Source: Bacteroidales bacterium (GTDB lineage Bacteria > Bacteroidota > Bacteroidia > Bacteroidales > F082). Taken from it: a stretch of DNA of 64,000 bases. The first letter of the stretch is position 1. Each line of letters begins with the position of its first letter. The notes beneath the pieces were generated by a model, which saw only the letters and a list, made by a program, of their open reading frames with translations, was not told where the DNA came from and did not search any database. Below, piece after piece: positions 8,578 through 17,695 of this stretch. A program made the position numbers and the translations under genes. The DNA lies in assembly GCA_023229245.1 (NCBI GenBank), contig JALNZU010000013.1, positions 1 through 64,000 of the forward strand, in the 5' to 3' direction.

Positions 8578-11022
8578 ATGATGCGTGATCTGTTAACACT
8601 CATATTTGTTTGTATACTGCCGGTATCTCTGATTGGTCAATCAACACCTGAGATAGTGTCGGTTTCATCATCTCCTGCTGAACCGGCAATCTATGAGTTG
8701 TTTGAATTACACGTACAACTGAACACAGCCACTTCAAATCCGCATGATTACGATCAGGCACTGCTGTCTGCCATATTTTATTCTCCTTCGGGTTTCACAA
8801 TTGAAGTAGAAGGCTTTTATTACCAGCACTTTGTAGTATCGGGCCAAGGTTTATTAGAAGCTTATGGCGATCCGTACTGGAGACTCCGTTTTACTCCCGA
8901 TGAAGAAGGGAAATGGAGCTATCAATTATTTTTCAGCGATCAGTACGGTACTGATTCCACAAGACTTAGTACGTTTCGGGTGAAGCCGGGCACCTCAAAC
9001 GGTTTCGTAAGGCTTCAGGCTGATCATCCACACCTTATCGACGATGCAGGTCAGAGTGTGTTCCTTATAGGTGAAAATTTAGGATGGGCCAACCAGACGG
9101 ACGGATCGGACAAGATGGGATATTTTTTCAGCCGTTTGTATGAACATGAGATGAATTTCGCCAAGCTGATACTCACTCCATGGGCATACCAGATAGAGTG
9201 GACAGAAGGCGGGTTACGAAATTATTTTCCACGCCAGAAGCAGGCTTTCCTCTTAGACAGTATGTTTCGCATGGCAGATGCAATGAATATTTATATGATG
9301 CTTACCTTTTCCATTCATGGTGAGTTTAAAGATGGATATACTGGCGAAGACTGGGCATCCAACCCATATAATATCATCCAAGGTGGTATGTGTGAAGAGC
9401 CTCAGGACTTTTTCATACGCGATGATGCCAAAGCAGCTTTTAAGAACCGTATCAGGTACTTATTGGCTCGCTACAGCTATTCCACCCGATTGGTAAGCTG
9501 GGGCTTGCTGAGCGAAGCAGATAATTTCAGCTGGTACAAGCAACAAAGTCAGATCGTTGCCGATTGGTGTAATGAAATGTCCGATTATGTGATCTTCAAA
9601 GACCCTAATCATCACTTAATTTCAACTGGTTTTGCATTAAACAGCAGCAATCCCGATGTATGGCACCATCCTAACACTCATTTCACACAGTTGCATCAGT
9701 ATTCCCGTTCACCGGATATAGAAGGCGACGTGCTTAGGCAGACACAACTTTTTGTCAACCAGTTCGAAAAACCCATGCTGATAGGTGAGTTTGGCTTAGG
9801 CCATCATCCTGATTCGCTCATCCGATGGGATGCCTCCGGCCTCTCTCTGCATAACAGTTTGTGGACCTCGCTAATGGCTGGCTCTATGGGAACTGTAGTA
9901 CCTTGGTTCTGGGAAGAATATATAGACACCATGCAGCTATACCCTTTGTTCACTCCTATCAGTCGGTTTGTATCCGGCGAAGACCTGTCGGAACATACGC
10001 AGTTAGGGATGCATATGCATGCTTCTTCTGAAGAAAAAGAAGATGGTATGCTGATACCGACATTCGATGATCTGACACGTAAAGCACCCAGCCGGCTGTT
10101 CACATTCCACAGCACCGGACAACTTGTACCAACGGCTGACAGCATGAGCCGCTTTTTGTTTGGACCCGCTTCAATCTTTTCGGCCTTGCGTAACCCACCC
10201 GAAATTACAGCCTATTGGGAATACCCTTCCTTAGTATCTATAGAAACAGGCAGTCAGGTTAGCAACGGACTGCTACAGATCAGCATAGACGGTATAGTCG
10301 TCTTAGAGCAGCAAGCGGCATCCGAAACAGTATATCAGTTAGAAATTCAGGCCGGTCAACATACTATCAGGATAGATAATGTGGGAAACGGCTTTTTCAG
10401 TATGCTGGAAATCAATCAGATATGTTTTCACGATTTTCTACCTGCTATACGTGCTTTCGGCCGTACAGACGGACAAAGTGCATGGGCATGGATACACAAC
10501 CGGCATCACAACTGGAGGTATCGTTACGACAACGGACAGCTACCCTCACCGGCCAACGGTAGCATCACCATACCCTTAGGTCCGGGGATATTCACTACCC
10601 AATGGTTCAATACTACTACAGCCGAAATTGACTCAACCACCCAACACTTAGCTGATGAGAACGGGTTTGAACTAAACATTCAAGGCTTGGAGACAGATAT
10701 CGCAGTAAAAGTCTCGCGTATCACTCAAATAGAAGAGGTGGTAACCACCTGGCCGGAAATGGTGGTCTATCCCAATCCTTTCAGCGATGGAGTATATTTT
10801 GCCTTCGAACTAAGCAAACCCCAAACCGCCTGCCTACAACTGTTTGATACAAAAGGAAGCATAGTATTTGAAACCCATATACAACTCAAACGAAAAGGAG
10901 TACATAAAATAAGCTGGGACGGACAAAGCCTGACAGGACTAAAGGTTCCTCCGGGATTATACACGTATAGACTGTTAGTAGGAAAACAAAAAATATATAG
11001 GGGAAAAATTGTCAGATATTGA
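8578..11022 (+). CDS. Secreted DUF5060-type glycoside hydrolase-like protein with T9SS sorting domain
   Basis: About 814 residues. The frame opens upstream at a GTG (8569), but the ATG at 8578 directly precedes a good signal peptide (LLTLIFVCILPVSLIGQ) and is preferred. A beta-sandwich of DUF5060 type (about 25-130, with FELHVQLNTATSNPHDYDQA) is followed by a TIM-barrel-like module with FLIGENLGWANQT, SWGLLSEADNFSWYK and MLIGEFGLGHHPD; the E in LLSEAD and in IGEFG are plausible catalytic acids. A putative carbohydrate-binding stretch follows. The C-terminus (about 735-814, MVVYPNPFSDGVYFAFELS to KIYRGKIVRY) is a type A T9SS sorting signal. The product is probably secreted or surface-anchored and acts on a polysaccharide; specificity unknown. 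Confidence 0.8.
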   Translation: MMRDLLTLIFVCILPVSLIGQSTPEIVSVSSSPAEPAIYELFELHVQLNTATSNPHDYDQALLSAIFYSPSGFTIEVEGFYYQHFVVSGQGLLEAYGDPYWRLRFTPDEEGKWSYQLFFSDQYGTDSTRLSTFRVKPGTSNGFVRLQADHPHLIDDAGQSVFLIGENLGWANQTDGSDKMGYFFSRLYEHEMNFAKLILTPWAYQIEWTEGGLRNYFPRQKQAFLLDSMFRMADAMNIYMMLTFSIHGEFKDGYTGEDWASNPYNIIQGGMCEEPQDFFIRDDAKAAFKNRIRYLLARYSYSTRLVSWGLLSEADNFSWYKQQSQIVADWCNEMSDYVIFKDPNHHLISTGFALNSSNPDVWHHPNTHFTQLHQYSRSPDIEGDVLRQTQLFVNQFEKPMLIGEFGLGHHPDSLIRWDASGLSLHNSLWTSLMAGSMGTVVPWFWEEYIDTMQLYPLFTPISRFVSGEDLSEHTQLGMHMHASSEEKEDGMLIPTFDDLTRKAPSRLFTFHSTGQLVPTADSMSRFLFGPASIFSALRNPPEITAYWEYPSLVSIETGSQVSNGLLQISIDGIVVLEQQAASETVYQLEIQAGQHTIRIDNVGNGFFSMLEINQICFHDFLPAIRAFGRTDGQSAWAWIHNRHHNWRYRYDNGQLPSPANGSITIPLGPGIFTTQWFNTTTAEIDSTTQHLADENGFELNIQGLETDIAVKVSRITQIEEVVTTWPEMVVYPNPFSDGVYFAFELSKPQTACLQLFDTKGSIVFETHIQLKRKGVHKISWDGQSLTGLKVPPGLYTYRLLVGKQKIYRGKIVRY

Positions 11023-11201
11023 TACAGATATAGGGAAAGGCAACACGTAAAGGTAATTTTATACCCAAAATTCCGCACCTTAAATAGTATATCCTCATAA
11101 GCCTGTTATCATCAAACTCCTGATAAACTTTTTATAGTTTTGTCTGTACCAAAATTGCATGTACTTGTTTGATTCTATATCTATTTTTTAAACTTCATTC
11201 T

Positions 11202-13574
11202 ATGATTTCCTATCCAAACAATTTGCTTGTTTTCTTAAATCCATTTTATTTTCTAATTGTGATTGTAGGTGTACTATTTAATTCTCAAGCAGTTGCTTAT
11301 CCGTCTTTGGGTAATGAGGATAAGCTAATTTCGGAGAAGTTGGTTGATTTACAGCATCTTGAGGCATATATCAGTATCGATACTATAAGCAGGGAAGTAA
11401 ATGGTACGCTTGTCTTTAAGTTTGAAATCATACGTACTGACAGCGACAGTGTGGTATTCAGTGCATCTGATTTCCATTTCGCAACCATACTACTTGATCA
11501 GAATCAGGCCGACTACTGGTATAATGGCTCCGAATTGGTAGTACGTCTTCCCCGTCGGAGAAAGATAGGCGATCTGATGGAGCTAAGGATGGAATATACT
11601 GTCACACCTGCTTCACAGCTTTATTTTGTGGGCTTCGACGATAGCACCTACACCATGCGCAGACAGATTTGGGCGCACCGCCCGTATGCCTGGCTACCCT
11701 ATACCCCGGGACGGATCACACAAGACCTGCATATCACCTTCAGCAGCCGATATAAGGTGTTTTCAAACGGGATCAGAAAATCGATTATCAATCATGAAAA
11801 TGGTACATCTACCTGGCATTATAGCATGGAACACACTCATCCGTTCTTTTCAATGGCCTTAGTGATAGGCGATTATCGTTGGAAGTCATTTATCGCCTCC
11901 ACCGGCTTAGAGGTTGAATTATGGTATTATCCCGAACGGGAACACGAGTTAGATGCAACCTATATGCTGATGGATGAGATGCTTCAGTTCTGCGAACAAG
12001 AGTTTGGGGTTGCTTATCCGTACGAACTATACAGGCAAGCCCCCGTAGCCGACTATCTCTTCGGTGGAATGGAAACGACGACTTCAACTATTTTCGGCGA
12101 CTATATGCATATTGATAATAGAGCATACTGGGAACGCAACTATGTGAATGTAAATATACATGAGCTTGTGCATCAGTGGTTTGGCAATTACATCTCCCAC
12201 CTGCGTCCTTTTGATGTCTGGCTGACAGAAGGCTTTGCCACGTTTTATGCCAAGCTGTTTGAAAAGGAGTATTTTGGGATCAACCAGTACGACCGGCTAA
12301 GGATAGATGAGATCAAACGAACCTTTGATGCCGCAGCATCGGATGATTTTGCCATAGGAGACAGCAGAGCCGGTAGCGACCGATGGTATGCCAAAGCATC
12401 ACTTGTATTAGATATGCTCAGGGATGAGTTAGGGAGACAAAATTTTCGCCGGGTGATTCAATATTATTTACAACGGCAGGGATTTGGTGAAGCATGGACA
12501 GCCGATCTGATCAAAGCAATTTATGATGTAACCGGCAGAGATTTGCAATGGTTTTTTGAGCAATGGATTTTTAGAGGTGGAGAGCCGTACTACTACATAC
12601 AAACAGAAGAGCATGCCAATCACATACTGATGAAGATCGAACAAACACAAACCATTGATTTGCTACATCCACCCTTCAGAGTACATCTGAAGTTTGAAAC
12701 CTTCGACAAGGAAGGCAGCCGTCAACAGCATATACTCTTCAACGATCAGCAAGAACAGTTGGCAGTAATCCCCAAATCGCCGGATATGCTGTATATACTC
12801 TTCGACCCGGGTCATACTCTGATCAAAAAATATGATTGGGAGCGAGATAAATATGCTTTATTCGATCAGCTTATCAATGCAGGCCGTATGATAGAACGAT
12901 GGGATGCGCTCCTCTTTTTACGGGAAATACCCATACAGGATAAGCTTCCCATATTCGCTGACTTCGAGAGCAAACATAGTGATGATGTGCTACGCGAAGA
13001 AGTACTCTCGCAAATCAGCTCCGACAGCTCCGAACTGACTATACAACTCTTTAAAAACACACTGACTGATACCAATGTATTAGTCCGACGGGCAGCACTC
13101 ACACAACTGCAAGCACATCACAAGAAGTTGACGGCCGAAACAGAAAACTGTCTGAAAGATATTTCATATACCAATATCATACTCGCACTGAATAAATTAG
13201 CTATACTGGCACCGGAAAACATGCACAGGTATTTGGAACAGACTAAAAATGAAACAGGTTTTCCCGGAAAAAAAGTTCGTATTGCCTGGTTGAAAACGGC
13301 TATCAGCTTTGGGCAGACCCAATACCTGAACGAACTGATTGATCTGATGACAAATAAATACGATTTCACTACACGTATCCATGCGATAGAAGCTTTGGTA
13401 CAACTCAACTACCTTGACTATACCTCAGCCGGATTATTGGTAAATGCGGCCAACCATTGGAATACCAAGCTCAGCAGTGCAGCAAAAAAAGCATTGGATG
13501 GGTTTTCAACTCAAAACTCCTATCAGCCTCTGATTGAAGATGCAGGCAAAAACTACGATAAACTAAAGGATTAA
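11202..13574 (+). CDS. M1 family zinc metallopeptidase, exported
   Basis: 790 residues from the ATG at 11202, preferred over the TTG at 11169 because it starts a signal-anchor-like sequence (LLVFLNPFYFLIVIVGVLF). The zinc site is HELVH (320-324) with Glu343 (WLTEGFATFYA), exactly the HExxH-x18-E spacing of gluzincins. The exopeptidase motif GxMEN is present as GGMETTT near 288, so the usual Asn is replaced by Thr and substrate amine recognition may differ. N-terminal beta-saddle and C-terminal helical repeat regions are present. It would trim peptides in the periplasm. It ends 22 bases before the converging ychF gene. Confidence 0.87.
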   Translation: MISYPNNLLVFLNPFYFLIVIVGVLFNSQAVAYPSLGNEDKLISEKLVDLQHLEAYISIDTISREVNGTLVFKFEIIRTDSDSVVFSASDFHFATILLDQNQADYWYNGSELVVRLPRRRKIGDLMELRMEYTVTPASQLYFVGFDDSTYTMRRQIWAHRPYAWLPYTPGRITQDLHITFSSRYKVFSNGIRKSIINHENGTSTWHYSMEHTHPFFSMALVIGDYRWKSFIASTGLEVELWYYPEREHELDATYMLMDEMLQFCEQEFGVAYPYELYRQAPVADYLFGGMETTTSTIFGDYMHIDNRAYWERNYVNVNIHELVHQWFGNYISHLRPFDVWLTEGFATFYAKLFEKEYFGINQYDRLRIDEIKRTFDAAASDDFAIGDSRAGSDRWYAKASLVLDMLRDELGRQNFRRVIQYYLQRQGFGEAWTADLIKAIYDVTGRDLQWFFEQWIFRGGEPYYYIQTEEHANHILMKIEQTQTIDLLHPPFRVHLKFETFDKEGSRQQHILFNDQQEQLAVIPKSPDMLYILFDPGHTLIKKYDWERDKYALFDQLINAGRMIERWDALLFLREIPIQDKLPIFADFESKHSDDVLREEVLSQISSDSSELTIQLFKNTLTDTNVLVRRAALTQLQAHHKKLTAETENCLKDISYTNIILALNKLAILAPENMHRYLEQTKNETGFPGKKVRIAWLKTAISFGQTQYLNELIDLMTNKYDFTTRIHAIEALVQLNYLDYTSAGLLVNAANHWNTKLSSAAKKALDGFSTQNSYQPLIEDAGKNYDKLKD

Positions 13575-13596
13575 GTGATCAGATGAGGGTTATTTC

Positions 13597-14694
13597 TTAC
13601 ACATTAAATCGAATATGAAGTATGTCTCCATCTTCAACTATATAATTTTTGCCTTCTACTTTAAGCTTTCCTGCCTCTTTTACTGCTTGTTCGCTTTTCA
13701 ATGCAACGAAGTCCGTATATTTCATCACTTCGGCTCGAATGAACCCTCTTTCAAGGTCGGAATGTATGACGCCGGCAGCCTGGGGTGCAGTAGCTCCAAT
13801 TTTAATTGTCCATGCTCGCACTTCCTTAGGGCCTGCAGTAAAAAACGACTGTAATTGCAACATCTTGTATGCTGCCCTGATCATTTTATTGACTCCCGGC
13901 TCACTGAGCCCGGCATCAGACAGAAAAGCAAGGCGGTCGTCGGCATCTTCTAACTCAGCTATATCAGCTTCTAACTTACCTGCAATGACTAATACCTCTG
14001 CTTCTTGTCCTTGCATGGCATGAACGACGGCATCAGAATAAGAATTACCGGTCAAAGCTGAAGCTTCATCAACATTACACACATAAATAACCGGTTTTGC
14101 TGTCAACAACTGAAGTTCTTGTACATGCTTGTAATCTTCTTTCTCAACCGGTGCATGGCGAGCATTTCCAAAATTTTCTAAATGATTTTTAAATATATGT
14201 AGTACATCCAGCACTTTACGTGCATCTTTATCCCCTACTTTAACCAATTTCTCTACTCTTAGTATCTTCCGTTCTATCAGGTCTAAATCACGTATCTGCA
14301 ATTCAAAATCAACTATCTCCAAATCTCTGACAGGATCAACCGAGCCTTCAATATGTGGTAAGGCAGGATTATCAAAGCAACGCAACACATGGATAATCGC
14401 ATCCACCTGCTGTATATCGGCTAAAAACTTATTTCCTACCCCTTCACCATGACTGGCACCTTTGGCTAAACCCGGCAAATCAACTATCTCAATGATAGCA
14501 GGAATAACACGCAACGAACGGATCAGCTTATCAATCTCCTGCAAACGAGGATCGGGTACTACCACCTGTCCTATATTAGATTTGGTAGCACTAAACGCAT
14601 AATCCGATGCCTCAGCCTTGGTATCAGATATGCAGTTAAATATAGTAGTTTTACCCGTATTGGTTAGACCGATGATCCCACAGTTCAACGACAT
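13597..14694 (-). CDS. ychF: Obg-like ATPase YchF
   Basis: 365 residues. The P-loop is GLTNTGKTT near residue 10; switch and G3 motifs appear as DLPGLAKGASHGEGVGNKFL. The G4 position reads CNVDEAS instead of NKxD, as expected for YchF, which prefers ATP over GTP. A coiled helical insert lies in the middle and a TGS domain forms the C-terminus (KVEGKNYIVEDGDILHIRFNV region). YchF associates with ribosomes and stress responses; its exact role is unsettled. The P-loop Asn-Thr in place of the usual Asn-Val is a mild variation. A -7 box lies 32 bases upstream of the start. Confidence 0.93.
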   Translation of the reverse strand: MSLNCGIIGLTNTGKTTIFNCISDTKAEASDYAFSATKSNIGQVVVPDPRLQEIDKLIRSLRVIPAIIEIVDLPGLAKGASHGEGVGNKFLADIQQVDAIIHVLRCFDNPALPHIEGSVDPVRDLEIVDFELQIRDLDLIERKILRVEKLVKVGDKDARKVLDVLHIFKNHLENFGNARHAPVEKEDYKHVQELQLLTAKPVIYVCNVDEASALTGNSYSDAVVHAMQGQEAEVLVIAGKLEADIAELEDADDRLAFLSDAGLSEPGVNKMIRAAYKMLQLQSFFTAGPKEVRAWTIKIGATAPQAAGVIHSDLERGFIRAEVMKYTDFVALKSEQAVKEAGKLKVEGKNYIVEDGDILHIRFNV

Positions 14695-14725
14695 AAGCTA
14701 TATAGATTTTTTAAATTGCAGTCGG

Positions 14726-14733
14726 CAAAATTA
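14726..14733 (-). promoter_or_regulatory. -7 promoter element of ychF
   Basis: CAAAATTA reads TAATTTTG on the minus strand, matching TAnnTTTG, 32 bases upstream of the ychF ATG. Confidence 0.5.
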
Positions 14734-14850
14734 GTATTTTCCTTAGTATAAAAATGTGAGTCTTACTTCACAAACTATATGATGACAATTTTTTTTGGTA
14801 TCTTTCGATGAAAACAAATTGTTTTATGCAAATTTTTCAAATAAATTTTG

Positions 14851-14886
14851 TACTTTTGCAGGCTCAATTTTAAGCTCCTCCGGAGC
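14851..14886 (+). promoter_or_regulatory. rpsA -7 box and leader hairpin
   Basis: TACTTTTG at 14851-14858 matches the -7 box, implying a leader of about 125 bases before the rpsA ATG at 14989. Early in that leader GCTCC (14874-14878) and GGAGC (14882-14886) form a short GC-rich hairpin with a 3-base loop. It could serve feedback control of S1, but that is inference. Confidence 0.45.
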
Positions 14887-14988
14887 AGGTTAGGATAATC
14901 TAATCAGCATCTTAAAAAGAGAATGAATGTGTAACATCCCCTGTTGAATACAGACCGGAGTTTTCAATCAGGTACAAAAACTTAATGC

Positions 14989-17109
14989 ATGTCGGAAAAT
15001 ACAGACCACATCAAGGAAGAAGACAAAGACACTTCCAAACCCACTGAGAAAACCCCTCAGACCTCTGAAACTACCGCTGATACAAGCGAAACAACAAAAG
15101 GATCAACAGAAGAAAAGACTGAAACCACGTTTATTGCCGATCAGGCTGAAGAAACATCTGAGTTAGCTTCAGAAGCAGTTGAAACAGTTGACGAAGCCCA
15201 ATCACCTACAGAGCCTGTTGCTGAGGCCGATCAGCACACAGAAGCCGAAACACCTCAACCGGCTGCCATAGAGGAGAAAGAACAAGCAGAACAGCCGGAG
15301 CAAGCCAGCAAGATAACACATGATCCAGGTGATTTTGACTGGGATGCAGTAGACAAACGGTTCGACACTTATACAGCTTCCGAGCGGGACAAGTTAGAAT
15401 CTATGTACGACAAAACTTTGAGCTCCATAGCCAACCATGAAGTAGTTGATGGAATAGTGGTAGGCCGTAACAGCCGCGAAGTAATAGTTAACATCGGATT
15501 CAAATCCGATGGTGTGATCCCTATCAATGAATTTCGATACAACCCAAATCTGAAAATTGGTGATAAAGTCGAAGTATATGTAGAGAATCAGGAAGGGGCG
15601 CAAGGACAGTTGGAGTTATCTCATAAAAAAGCACGGATACTGCGTTCATGGGATCGTATCAACGAAGCCTACGACAACGAAGAGATCATCAATGGATATG
15701 TTAAATGCCGTACTAAAGGTGGGTTGATAGTTGATGTGTTTGGAATTGAGGCCTTCCTCCCCGGCTCACAAATCGACGTAAAACCTATACGCGACTATGA
15801 TATCTATGTAGATAAGACTATGGAATTCAAGGTAGTGAAGATCAACCATGAGTATAAAAACGTGGTTGTATCACACAAAGCCCTGATAGAAGATGAGTTA
15901 GAGCAACAAAAAGCCGAGATCATCAGCAAGTTAGAAAAAGGACAAGTATTGGAAGGTATCGTCAAGAATATCACTTCCTATGGTGTGTTTATCGACTTAG
16001 GTGGTGTTGACGGCTTAATCCATATCACCGACCTTTCGTGGGGACGTATCAACCATCCGGAAGAAATCGTGCAGTTAGACGAGAAGATCAAAGTGGTGAT
16101 CCTTAACTTCGACGATAATAAAAAGCGTATCGCTTTAGGGCTCAAGCAGCTCACCCCGCATCCATGGGATGCATTAGACGAAGAGCTAAAGGTTGGCGAC
16201 AAGGTGAAAGGAAAGGTTGTTGTCATAGCCGACTACGGCGCATTCATCGAAATAGCGCCTGGAGTAGAAGGTCTGATACATGTGTCGGAAATGTCATGGT
16301 CGCAGCACCTTCGTACCGCTCAAGACTTCCTGAACGTAGGTGATGAGATAGAAGCAGTGATACTGACCTTAGACAGGGAAGAGCGAAAGATGTCGTTAGG
16401 AATGAAACAACTCATACCCGACCCATGGGAAAACATCAAAGACCGATATCCTGTCAACAGCAAACATACGGCTACCGTACGTAACTTCACCAACTTCGGT
16501 ATATTTGTAGAGATGGAAGAAGGAGTAGACGGATTGATCCATATATCCGATCTTAGCTGGTCGAAAAAGATTAAACATCCGGCCGAATTTACTAAAGTAG
16601 GTGAAACTATAGACGTGATCGTATTAGATGTTGATGAAGAAAATCGCCGGTTGAGCCTCGGACATAAACAACTTGAAGAAAATCCATGGGATGCATTTGA
16701 GAGCATCTTCAATGTAGGAACTATACATCAAGGTACCATCATCAGCTCATCCGACAAAGGTATGATCGTATCCCTGCCTTATGGAGTAGAGGGATTTGCA
16801 CCTAACCGACATCTGAAAAAAGAAGATGGTAGTCAGGCTAAATTGGAAGAAACTCTCGACTTTAAAGTGATAGAGTTCTCAAAAGACAATAAAAAGATCA
16901 TCCTCTCCCACTCAAGAATACATGAAGATCAGGCAATGGCAATACGCCAAACCGAATCTGTGGCAAAAGAAAGCGAAGCTAAAACCACAAAACGCGCCAT
17001 GAAAAATATCAACGAAAATTTAGAACGCGCTACATTAGGTGACTTAGACGTGTTAGCCGATCTGAAAGAAGACCTTGAGAAAAAGGAAAAAGCAAGTAAA
17101 AAGAAGTAG
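14989..17109 (+). CDS. rpsA: 30S ribosomal protein S1 with an acidic N-terminal extension
   Basis: 706 residues. Residues 1 to about 115 are a low-complexity extension rich in Glu, Thr, Ser, Gln and Ala (runs like KPTEKTPQTSETTADTSETT). Six S1 RNA-binding repeats follow at roughly 146-213, 231-299, 318-387, 403-473, 488-558 and 575-640. The middle repeats carry the classic GVFIDLGGVDGLIHITDLSW pattern. The C-terminus is Lys-rich. S1 binds mRNA on the 30S subunit; in Bacteroidota it matters particularly because Shine-Dalgarno sequences are rare. Bacteroidota S1 is typically near 600 residues, so the extra length is the acidic extension. A strong terminator follows. Confidence 0.93.
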   Translation: MSENTDHIKEEDKDTSKPTEKTPQTSETTADTSETTKGSTEEKTETTFIADQAEETSELASEAVETVDEAQSPTEPVAEADQHTEAETPQPAAIEEKEQAEQPEQASKITHDPGDFDWDAVDKRFDTYTASERDKLESMYDKTLSSIANHEVVDGIVVGRNSREVIVNIGFKSDGVIPINEFRYNPNLKIGDKVEVYVENQEGAQGQLELSHKKARILRSWDRINEAYDNEEIINGYVKCRTKGGLIVDVFGIEAFLPGSQIDVKPIRDYDIYVDKTMEFKVVKINHEYKNVVVSHKALIEDELEQQKAEIISKLEKGQVLEGIVKNITSYGVFIDLGGVDGLIHITDLSWGRINHPEEIVQLDEKIKVVILNFDDNKKRIALGLKQLTPHPWDALDEELKVGDKVKGKVVVIADYGAFIEIAPGVEGLIHVSEMSWSQHLRTAQDFLNVGDEIEAVILTLDREERKMSLGMKQLIPDPWENIKDRYPVNSKHTATVRNFTNFGIFVEMEEGVDGLIHISDLSWSKKIKHPAEFTKVGETIDVIVLDVDEENRRLSLGHKQLEENPWDAFESIFNVGTIHQGTIISSSDKGMIVSLPYGVEGFAPNRHLKKEDGSQAKLEETLDFKVIEFSKDNKKIILSHSRIHEDQAMAIRQTESVAKESEAKTTKRAMKNINENLERATLGDLDVLADLKEDLEKKEKASKKK

Positions 17110-17136
17110 GCATTAGACTGCTTCAAACCTCAGAAA

Positions 17137-17170
17137 AACCGTCTCAAAATGATTGAGACGGTTTTTTTTT
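17137..17170 (+). terminator. Rho-independent terminator of rpsA
   Basis: AACCGTCTCAA (17137-17147) pairs with TTGAGACGGTT (17153-17163) around a 5-base loop and runs into a tract of T residues to 17170. It lies 28 bases after the rpsA stop. Confidence 0.92.
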
Positions 17171-17244
17171 ACTCCAAACAATCAAGTATAATAAATTAAT
17201 GATCAGGTAGATACAATTCATTATTAGAAATATTCTAAATTTTA

Positions 17245-17276
17245 CTTGACAAACTAATATATTAGTTTTACTTTTG
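17245..17276 (+). promoter_or_regulatory. Promoter with an embedded perfect palindrome: probable BlaI-family operator
   Basis: A -33-like TTG (17246-17248) and the -7 box TACTTTTG (17269-17276) are 20 bases apart. The spacer contains an 18-base perfect palindrome AAACTAATATATTAGTTT at 17251-17268. Its ACTA...TAGT core resembles BlaI/MecI operators. A weaker half-matching copy (AACTA...TAGTT) lies at 17290-17305, just before the ATG. A repressor bound there would block RNA polymerase directly, as expected for an autoregulated blaI-type operon. Confidence 0.7.
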
Positions 17277-17305
17277 TCCTATTGAATTAAACTAATTTTA
17301 TAGTT

Positions 17306-17695
17306 ATGGATGATATAAAGAGAGACCTCACCAAAGCCGAAGAACAGGTAATGCAGATATTATGGAAGTTAGGTAAAGGATTTGTACACGACCTGTTAGT
17401 ACATTTCCCCGAGCCTAAGCCGGCTTATAATACCGTATCCACCATCGTCAGGATTTTGGAGCGCAAAGGATTTGTTAGTCACAAAGCCATTGGAAAATCC
17501 CATCGTTACTATCCTTTGATCAGCAAGACAGAATATGCACGATACACTATGAAACAGCTTTTGCATGGCTATTTCAGTAATTCATACAAGCAGTTGGTAT
17601 CTTTCTTTAGCGATGAGACCGACCTCACCCTTAAAGAAATGGAGGAGATACGCCACCTCATTGAACAGCAGATTGACAAGAAAAAAGACCAATAA
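17306..17695 (+). CDS. BlaI/MecI/CopY-family transcriptional repressor
   Basis: 129 residues. The winged helix occupies about 8-80 with the family pattern LTKAEEQVMQILWKLGKGFV and AYNTVSTIVRILERKGFVSH. The C-terminal helical part (about 85-129) would form the dimer. In known systems such repressors bind ACTA-type palindromes and are cleaved when the partner BlaR-type sensor peptidase is triggered. The stop codon overlaps the start of the downstream M56 gene (TAATG), so the two are translated together. The palindrome in its own promoter suggests autorepression. Inducer unknown; no beta-lactamase is nearby. Confidence 0.92.
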   Translation: MDDIKRDLTKAEEQVMQILWKLGKGFVHDLLVHFPEPKPAYNTVSTIVRILERKGFVSHKAIGKSHRYYPLISKTEYARYTMKQLLHGYFSNSYKQLVSFFSDETDLTLKEMEEIRHLIEQQIDKKKDQ

